Of a stretch of 64,000 bases of DNA, positions 55,542 through 64,000 are shown one piece after another. Source of the DNA: Betaproteobacteria bacterium HGW-Betaproteobacteria-9 (lineage in GTDB: Bacteria; Pseudomonadota; Gammaproteobacteria; Burkholderiales; Burkholderiaceae_C); contig PHCC01000015.1 of NCBI GenBank assembly GCA_002842215.1, positions 154,647 to 218,646 on the forward strand, in the 5' to 3' direction. A model generated the notes under the pieces. That model saw only the letters and a program-made list of their open reading frames with translations. It did no database searches and was not told the origin of the DNA. The first letter of the stretch is position 1. Each line of letters starts with the position of its first letter. Position numbers and translations under genes: made by a program.

Positions 55542-55811
55542 TAGGGCCTGTTAACACTATTTTTCCAAGATGCGTTGCGGATCAAAAAGGCCATGCGCAA
55601 GGCGCGAAACGCAGCCGGGGTTGCCCCCCGGCAAGGCTTCGCAACGCCGCGCATGGCCTTTTTGGCCGCAACCCAAAGGGAATGGGTTGAAAACAGCGCC
55701 ACTCGTCGTTGCACTCCTAGGCCAGACGCCCAGTCTGGCCGTCGTCGCGCGCCTAGATTGGTGCTGTTTTCAACCCATTCGCACTTGGAAAAATAGTGTT
55801 AACAGGCCCTA
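55542..55811. mobile_element. 270-bp non-coding MITE-like/cruciform element with perfect terminal inverted repeats
   Basis: 28-bp perfect TIR TAGGGCCTGTTAACACTATTTTTCCAAG at both ends; internal inverted repeats 55583-55598/55649-55664 and 55680-55700/55760-55780; hairpin 55720-55740. Confidence 0.8.
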
Positions 55812-55826
55812 GCGCGCCGGCCCGCC

Positions 55827-56927
55827 TTACAACGCCTCGATGCGCGAAAGGTCGGGTCGCTCCAGCCACTGAGCGAATTCGTCGGCGAGTTGCGCAGCGG
55901 CGGCGGTGGCACCGCTCCAGACGCGCTGGCGGCTGTTGATGTCCTGGCCGTAGTGCGTGAAGTCACTGCGGTCGGGCAGCTTTCCATTGGGCAGGGTCTT
56001 GACCCAGGCCGGGTCGGGCGCGATCACCACCATGTGGTCCAGCGCGGGGCTGGAGCGGTGGCGGCGCTTCCAGGACTTGTCGAGCCAGCCGGGCACCACC
56101 GCCTGCTGGAAATGCGGGTAGAGCACCAGCGGCGCCGCCGGGTCGCTGCGGTAGCGCAGGTGCAGGTGGTAGTCGGTGATGCCGCCGTCCCAATAGGGCC
56201 CCGGTGGCGCACCCGCAATGCCTTGCACGGGCTGGAGCATGAAGGGAATCGAGCAGCTGGCCTGCAACGCGTCCATGAAGTTGTCTTCGCGCAGGGGCAC
56301 CTGGCGCGTGCGAAGGTCGGCCGTTTCGAATGGGAGCGTGGCATCCGGCCGGGTGCCACCGTCCGCGGCTGGCGTCGAGAACACGACACGCTCCAGCCAG
56401 CCACCCAGCGCCCGGCGATGCACGGCGTTGGCCATGAACGCACCCAGGTAACCCAGCGGCGTTCGCCATGGCCCGTCGCCCGCGAGCAGGCGGCGCCCCC
56501 GCGAGGCGACGACGTGCAGCTGGTAACGCGGGTGCTGCAACACCTCTCCGATGCGCCCGCCGAAAAAGGCCTGCAGGTTGCCACGGAACTGGCGACTGAT
56601 CTGGGCCGCCGTCGCGCGCTTCTGGCCAGACGGCAAGGCGATGTGTTGGGCGATGTAGTCGCGTTCCAGCCGTTCCAGCGCATTGGCGGTGCCCTGCAGG
56701 CAGGCGGTGGCCATGCGCCAGGCGCCGATCGAGGCGCCCACCAGATGCACCGGTTGAGCGCTCTGGGTCAGCCAGTGACCAAAGATGAAACGGTCCAGCG
56801 GACCCAGTATCAGGCCCTTGGGGCCACCGGCTGCGGCCGGCACCGTGCCCACGTCCTGCGGGCGCAATCCGTGCTGTTCGATGTGTTGCCGTGCCTTGGG
56901 GCCGGCGTAGAGGCGGAGCGCTTGCAT
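55827..56927 (-). CDS. patatin-like phospholipase family protein (tentative)
   Basis: HLVGASIGAWRMATACLQG (GxSxG-like) and GPYWDGGITDYHL (DG[GA]-like). Confidence 0.75.
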   Translation of the reverse strand: MQALRLYAGPKARQHIEQHGLRPQDVGTVPAAAGGPKGLILGPLDRFIFGHWLTQSAQPVHLVGASIGAWRMATACLQGTANALERLERDYIAQHIALPSGQKRATAAQISRQFRGNLQAFFGGRIGEVLQHPRYQLHVVASRGRRLLAGDGPWRTPLGYLGAFMANAVHRRALGGWLERVVFSTPAADGGTRPDATLPFETADLRTRQVPLREDNFMDALQASCSIPFMLQPVQGIAGAPPGPYWDGGITDYHLHLRYRSDPAAPLVLYPHFQQAVVPGWLDKSWKRRHRSSPALDHMVVIAPDPAWVKTLPNGKLPDRSDFTHYGQDINSRQRVWSGATAAAAQLADEFAQWLERPDLSRIEAL

Positions 56928-56975
56928 AGGGCCACGATTGTCTCGCAGCCCGCGATCATCGGACGCCCGTACAAA

Positions 56976-57821
56976 TCAATGCCCCTGGGTCACTGTTTCG
57001 GTTTCTTCGGTTTCTTCCACCTGGCGCGTGAGCGAGGGGATTTCTTCACCGATCACGGTATCGGGATCGATGCCGAGCACCAGACCCACGGGATCGGGGT
57101 AGGTGTTGATCAGGCCTTCGCTGCCGATGTCCAGCTCTTCGGCGCGGGCACGCCACGATGCGATGTGAATGACGCCGGCGATGGGTTCGTAGACATCGTT
57201 GTCGAACGGCGCCACCTGGTGCTCGATCGCATCGATCATCTTCTTTGGGAAACGCCATTCCCGCGCCAGTGCGGCACCCGCCTCGGCGTAGCTGTAGCCG
57301 AACAGGCCCTTTTCAGCGCGGGCGCGCTTGAGGTCGAGCATGTGCAGGCTGCGGTCCAGATCGAGCATCGCCTCGGGCATGCCGACGTGCATCATCAGCT
57401 CACCGATGCCGTGCACCAGTCCCGCGGTGAAAGCGGTGTTTTCGTCGATCTTGATCGGCAACGCGATGTAGCGCGAGAGGTTGGCCACGTTGAGGCTGTA
57501 GCGCCAGAACTGGTTGAGGTTGATCCCGCCCACGCTGTGAAACCCTTCCCCCATGGCCGCGCCGATCACCAGCGCCCGCACCTTGATCAGACCCATCACG
57601 TTGATGGCATCGCGCGCCGTGGCAACCGATCGGTGCAAGCCGAAGAAGGCCGAGTTCGCCATCTTCAGCAGCTTTGCCGTGAGCACCGGGTCGTCTTCGA
57701 TGTAGGCCGCCGCCTGAAACAGATCGACATCTTCCTGACTGAACGTGTCCATCAGCTTGCGAACGACCTTGGGGGCGGAGGGCAAGGCCTGGGGTTGCTT
57801 GAGAAGTTTGTCGAGCTGCAT
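56976..57821 (-). CDS. HDOD domain protein
   Basis: VLTAKLLKMANSAFFGLHRSVATARDAINVMGL, GLVHGIGELMMHVGMP. Confidence 0.9.
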   Translation of the reverse strand: MQLDKLLKQPQALPSAPKVVRKLMDTFSQEDVDLFQAAAYIEDDPVLTAKLLKMANSAFFGLHRSVATARDAINVMGLIKVRALVIGAAMGEGFHSVGGINLNQFWRYSLNVANLSRYIALPIKIDENTAFTAGLVHGIGELMMHVGMPEAMLDLDRSLHMLDLKRARAEKGLFGYSYAEAGAALAREWRFPKKMIDAIEHQVAPFDNDVYEPIAGVIHIASWRARAEELDIGSEGLINTYPDPVGLVLGIDPDTVIGEEIPSLTRQVEETEETETVTQGH

Positions 57822-57917
57822 GGTGACCTGCCGGTGGGTTGGGTTGAAACTCAATAAAGTGGGTCGGTCTGTCTGCTATCGGCGGCTGGCAGCGGTACTG
57901 GAGCGGTATTGCTGGCT

Positions 57918-58745
57918 TCAGTCCACAAAGGCGCCCAGCGCCTGACTGAACGACCATTCAGAGGGGTCTTTGCCGAGCACACTGTCCAGGTCCAGGCCCA
58001 GGGTGAGGCCGACCATGTCCGGAAACGTGGCCGCGAGACCGTTGTTGTCCAGTTGCAGCTCTTCGGCCCGGGCGCGCCACGAAGCCAGGTGCAGCAGACC
58101 CGCCAGCGGGTCGTAGGCCTCACCCTCGAACGGACTCACCTGGTTGGCCAGCGCCGAGACCATCTCGGGCGGGAACTGCCACTTCTCCACCATGCCCGCG
58201 CCCACCTCGGCATAGCTGTAGCCAAATGCCGCCATCTCCGCCGAGGCGCGCTGGAGATCCAGCGGCGGTGTTCCCATGTCCAGCGGTCCCATTTCGTCGG
58301 GCATGGCAATGTGCATGATCAGGATGCCGATGCCGTGGATCAGGCCGGCGGTGAAGGCATTGCCTTCGTTCTGGCGCAGCAGGCTGGCCAGCGAGCGGGC
58401 GATTTCGGCAGACCGCAGGCTGTAGCGCCAGAACTGCTTGAGATCAATGCCGGGCACATTCTTGAAGCTGGAACCCAGCGCGGCGGCCATGACCAGCGAG
58501 CGCACATGGGTGAGGCCGAGCAGCGCCACCGCTTCATCGGTGCTGCCGATCTTGCGGCTGACGCGAAAAAAGGCCGAGTTGGACAGACGCAGCACCCGTG
58601 TGGTGAGCGCCGGATCGCTACTGATGAGGTCGCCCACCCGCCTGGGGTTGGGGTCCTCCTTGTTCATCTCGGCCAACAGATCCGAGACGGCGCGCGGCAT
58701 CGCCGGAAGGGCGCGGGGGTAGTTGAGCAGGGCTTCGAGTTGCAT
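57918..58745 (-). CDS. HDOD domain protein (paralogue of preceding)
   Basis: LTTRVLRLSNSAFFRVSRKIGSTDEAVALLGL, GLIHGIGILIMHIAMP. Confidence 0.9.
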   Translation of the reverse strand: MQLEALLNYPRALPAMPRAVSDLLAEMNKEDPNPRRVGDLISSDPALTTRVLRLSNSAFFRVSRKIGSTDEAVALLGLTHVRSLVMAAALGSSFKNVPGIDLKQFWRYSLRSAEIARSLASLLRQNEGNAFTAGLIHGIGILIMHIAMPDEMGPLDMGTPPLDLQRASAEMAAFGYSYAEVGAGMVEKWQFPPEMVSALANQVSPFEGEAYDPLAGLLHLASWRARAEELQLDNNGLAATFPDMVGLTLGLDLDSVLGKDPSEWSFSQALGAFVD

Positions 58746-58848
58746 GGCGAAGGGAAGTCCGTGAAATGAAAAGGTGTGTGACTACCTTCCATATCGGCCC
58801 TCCGCCCGCCGACTTGAGCCCCGAAAAATCCGGCTTCCGAGAGTGGTA

Positions 58849-61272
<2,424 letters not shown>

Positions 61273-61408
61273 GTGACCCCTGTCGTCCTGCCCGCACGGT
61301 GGGCGGGGCTTCAAGAAGGGGCGCAGTTTGCCACAAGCCGGATGGCCCTCACGCCAATGAGCGCCCGTTCCGAAACTGGAACGGTGGACAAAGCCACGGG
61401 TGTCGCGG

Positions 61409-62728
61409 CTAAGGTGCCGGATGCGACGACACTTCCGATGATGGAGCGGGTGTCGCATCCTCCGGGAGCGGCCGGAAGGCCGGGTCCGGGCAGGGCAACC
61501 TCAGAAAAACACGCGTGCCCTGGCCCGGTGTGCTTTCAATCTCCAGCGTGCCCCCCACATTCGTGGCCCGGCGCTGCATGCCGGCCAGCCCTTTGCTCTT
61601 GGCCGCGTGACGCCGCCGGTGGTCGTCAAAGCCCTTCCCGTTGTCCTCGATCGTCAACTCAAGGCGCCGGCCCGTTTCTTCGAATTCACACACCACACGG
61701 ATCTCGGTCGCCTGGGCATGGCGCATCACGTTGGCGATCGCCTCCTGCGCAATCTTGAGGAACTGTGTGACGGCCTGCGGCGACAGCTGACCCATGGCCG
61801 GACTGTCTTCGATGTCCCACACCATGAGGATTCCCATGCGGTCCAGGCAGGGCTGAACCCGGTAGCGCAACATGGCCAGCGCTTCAAGCGGATGGGTCAG
61901 GTCTTCGTACAGGCCATCCACCATGATCTTGAGGTCCAACAGGCACTGCTCCAGCGACAACGCAAGCGCCCTCTGTTCCGGGTCCCGCGCATCCAGCGAG
62001 GACAGAATCGCCACCAGGTGGGCGCCCACACCATCGTGCACGTCCTGGGCAATGCGCTGTCGCTCCTCATGACCGCTCTCTTCTTCGGCGGCGACTGAGT
62101 GTTGAAACGGGACACCCCGGCCACCGAACCGCCCGGACAACATCCACCAGGCGCAAACCAGTACGGCCGGATAGGTATATGCGCCCGCCGATGCCAACCA
62201 CGGAGCCGGCGCCACAGGCCACACGGCAACCAGGGCGCACAGCATCAACAATGCCGACAACAGAAATCGCCCCCAGGCCACAGCCCGCGGGCGACGCAGG
62301 AGCGGTCGCAAAAGCACGACCAGCAACACACCCGCAAAAATGACATTGAACACCCGCCAGACAGTCAACCAGACGGTCAGCGTGGTGGCGGCCCATAGCC
62401 ACAGCGACAACACACCGCCCAGCGCCTGCGTCCCAACGAGGCCCCACAAGCGTTGCGAAGACAGGGGCACACCGATCAGCACCAGCACGGTGGCCGCCGA
62501 GAGGCACACCTGGAGTCCGATCCGTTCGACGAACAGGTCGATGGCGTCGGGTGGCTCGTCGGCGAAGCGCCCGATCCACAACATGTACACCACCCAGGCC
62601 AGCAATCCGTAGGCCATGGCCACGTCAGCGCGCTTGCTCTCGCGCCCGCCGCCGTAAACCGTCAGGAACCCAACGGTCAGCGTGACCGAAACCAGTCCAA
62701 CCAGGGGGCCGATGTGGTGCGACGACAT
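61409..62728 (-). CDS. NarX/DesK-type sensor histidine kinase
   Basis: ERQRIAQDVHDGVGAHLVAILSSL, EAIANVMRHAQATEIRV, TIEDNGKGFDDH; N-terminal TMs. Confidence 0.92.
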   Translation of the reverse strand: MSSHHIGPLVGLVSVTLTVGFLTVYGGGRESKRADVAMAYGLLAWVVYMLWIGRFADEPPDAIDLFVERIGLQVCLSAATVLVLIGVPLSSQRLWGLVGTQALGGVLSLWLWAATTLTVWLTVWRVFNVIFAGVLLVVLLRPLLRRPRAVAWGRFLLSALLMLCALVAVWPVAPAPWLASAGAYTYPAVLVCAWWMLSGRFGGRGVPFQHSVAAEEESGHEERQRIAQDVHDGVGAHLVAILSSLDARDPEQRALALSLEQCLLDLKIMVDGLYEDLTHPLEALAMLRYRVQPCLDRMGILMVWDIEDSPAMGQLSPQAVTQFLKIAQEAIANVMRHAQATEIRVVCEFEETGRRLELTIEDNGKGFDDHRRRHAAKSKGLAGMQRRATNVGGTLEIESTPGQGTRVFLRLPCPDPAFRPLPEDATPAPSSEVSSHPAP

Positions 62729-62776
62729 GCTGGACCTGGTTGCATCATGCGTTCAGGTCGACCGGCCGAGGCCGGG

Positions 62777-63565
62777 TCAGATCAACCTCTGGTGCGCTGC
62801 CAGATTGACCGCCTGCGCACGCGACTTGACGTGCAGCTTGCGGTAGATGTTGCGTATATGGGTGTTGACCGTCTGCACGCTGAGTGTGAGCTTGGTCGCG
62901 ATCTCATTGCTGGTGTGTCCCACCGACACCAGCCTGAGCACCTCGCGTTCCCGTTCCGACAAAGCCTGACGCCCGGAGCCATCGCGTTCCGAGGTCGGAA
63001 GATGCGACATCGGTTGCTCCAGTTTCTGGAGCAAGCGACGCGCCAGGCTGGGCGTGATCGACGCGCCGCCGTTGAACACCTGGAGCACCGCCTGCGTGAA
63101 GCTGCCGAACCAGGAGTTCTTGACCAGATAGCCGGTGGCGCCGAGCTCAAAGGCGCGCATGGCACGGACTTCGTCGTCCATGATCGAAACCACGATCGCC
63201 TCGGCCTGGGGCCTCACCTGCTTCATGTGCTCGATCAGGTCAAAGCCCGAACCGTCACCCAGATTCAGGTCGACGATCATCACGTCGAACTCGCACATGG
63301 AAACCAGCCTGCGCCCTTCGCGCAAGCCGTCGGCCTGCCCGACCATGTCGATGCGCATGTCGGACACCAGCTCACCCGCGATCACACGCCGGATGTGGGG
63401 GTCGTCATCGATGAGGATCACACGCACCGGCCGACCCGGTTCACTGGCCAGGAAGTCAGGCCACATGGAAGGCTGAAAAGCACGGGAGTCCGGTGGATCC
63501 CGGTCCGGTTTGCGGGTACCAAAGGCACTGGTCAGTGCGTCTGCGAAGAATGGGGCGTTTTTCAT
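62777..63565 (-). CDS. NarL/FixJ-type response regulator
   Basis: VILIDDDPHIRRVIAGELV, MIVDLNLGDGSG, LSEREREVLRLVSVGHTSNEIATKLTLSVQTVNTHIRNIYRKLHV. Confidence 0.93.
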   Translation of the reverse strand: MKNAPFFADALTSAFGTRKPDRDPPDSRAFQPSMWPDFLASEPGRPVRVILIDDDPHIRRVIAGELVSDMRIDMVGQADGLREGRRLVSMCEFDVMIVDLNLGDGSGFDLIEHMKQVRPQAEAIVVSIMDDEVRAMRAFELGATGYLVKNSWFGSFTQAVLQVFNGGASITPSLARRLLQKLEQPMSHLPTSERDGSGRQALSEREREVLRLVSVGHTSNEIATKLTLSVQTVNTHIRNIYRKLHVKSRAQAVNLAAHQRLI

Positions 63566-63791
63566 GAGTCCTCCAGGAACTCGTTCAGGCAAACAATTTC
63601 ACAACAATCAGCCGGCATCGCGGCGCAGCGATCCTGTCTCCCCGTGGCGCCAACGGCCTCTTTGACATACGTCAATTTGTTTGCTTAAGGTAAGCTGAAA
63701 TGAAACAAATTGCCATCAATACTCTCCCTCAAGGGGGGTATGGTTACAATTTTTAACAATGAATGACGTGACGCAGTGCACCAAAGCAAAA

Positions 63792-63818
63792 AAAGCCCCC
63801 GTCTTTCGAGGGGGCTTT
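63792..63818 (-). terminator. Rho-independent terminator for the 63865-64000 CDS
   Basis: minus strand AAAGCCCCC-tcgaaagac-GGGGGCTTTTTTT. Confidence 0.88.
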
Positions 63819-63864
63819 GAAGGGTCAGGAAGACCTGACCGTCGGGGAATCCCGGTTGTTATGG

Positions 63865-64000
63865 TCAGGAGAGGATGAAGTCCTGTTGGGTCACCGTGGC
63901 AGCGTTGACACCCACCAGCGTGATGCTGTCAGCCCCGATGTCGATCAGGGTATCTACCCCAACCGCCGAGATCACCACGTTGGCCCCGAAGTTGCCCGCG
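63865..64000 (-). CDS. C-terminus of an RTX/hemolysin-type, probably type-I-secreted protein (partial)
   Basis: ...GNFGANVVISAVGVDTLIDIGADSITLVGVNAATVTQQDFILS*; DSITLxGV...DFIL tail typical of RTX C-termini. Confidence 0.7.
   Translation of the reverse strand, partial: AGNFGANVVISAVGVDTLIDIGADSITLVGVNAATVTQQDFILS

Noticed and set aside
55570-55812. 80-aa and 73-aa ORFs inside the 270-bp element
   Set aside because: Derived from inverted-repeat DNA; low plausibility as proteins
55890-57857. 655-aa plus-strand ORF across patatin-like and HDOD genes
   Set aside because: Antisense to two coherent genes; no domain signal

Overview
GC-rich chromosomal segment that looks like a beta-proteobacterium (Burkholderiales, Comamonadaceae/Hydrogenophaga-like; assigned from gene content and order, not from a search). 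0-32 kb is mainly housekeeping: rpoE (partial), the fabF-acpP-fabG-fabD-fabH-plsX-rpmF fatty-acid cluster, maf, galU, S49 peptidase, H-NS-like protein, rluC, rne with a long leader, hem genes, ppc, trpS, a convergent two-component pair and tRNA-Ser(CGA). 32-54 kb is a contiguous chemolithoautotrophy island: soxR-soxC-soxD-cytc-soxY-soxZ-soxA-soxX-soxB (minus), a divergent flavocytochrome c sulfide dehydrogenase pair plus a diheme c-type cytochrome, then a Calvin-cycle operon cbbY-E-F-P-T-Z-G-K-A with divergent cbbR but no RuBisCO. 54-64 kb holds trhO, a patatin-like protein, tandem HDOD proteins, Tex, a second two-component pair, and the C-terminus of an apparent RTX/type-I-secreted protein. 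The least-explained structures are (i) a 270-bp non-coding element at 55542-55811 with 28-bp perfect terminal inverted repeats and nested internal hairpins, (ii) six orientation-conserved multi-hairpin repeats placed directly after stop codons, three of them inside the cbb operon, (iii) a perfect TTGAT-N4-ATCAA box in front of soxR, and (iv) a cbb operon collinear with the classical order but missing cbbLS. No searches were run; all family names come from reading motifs.
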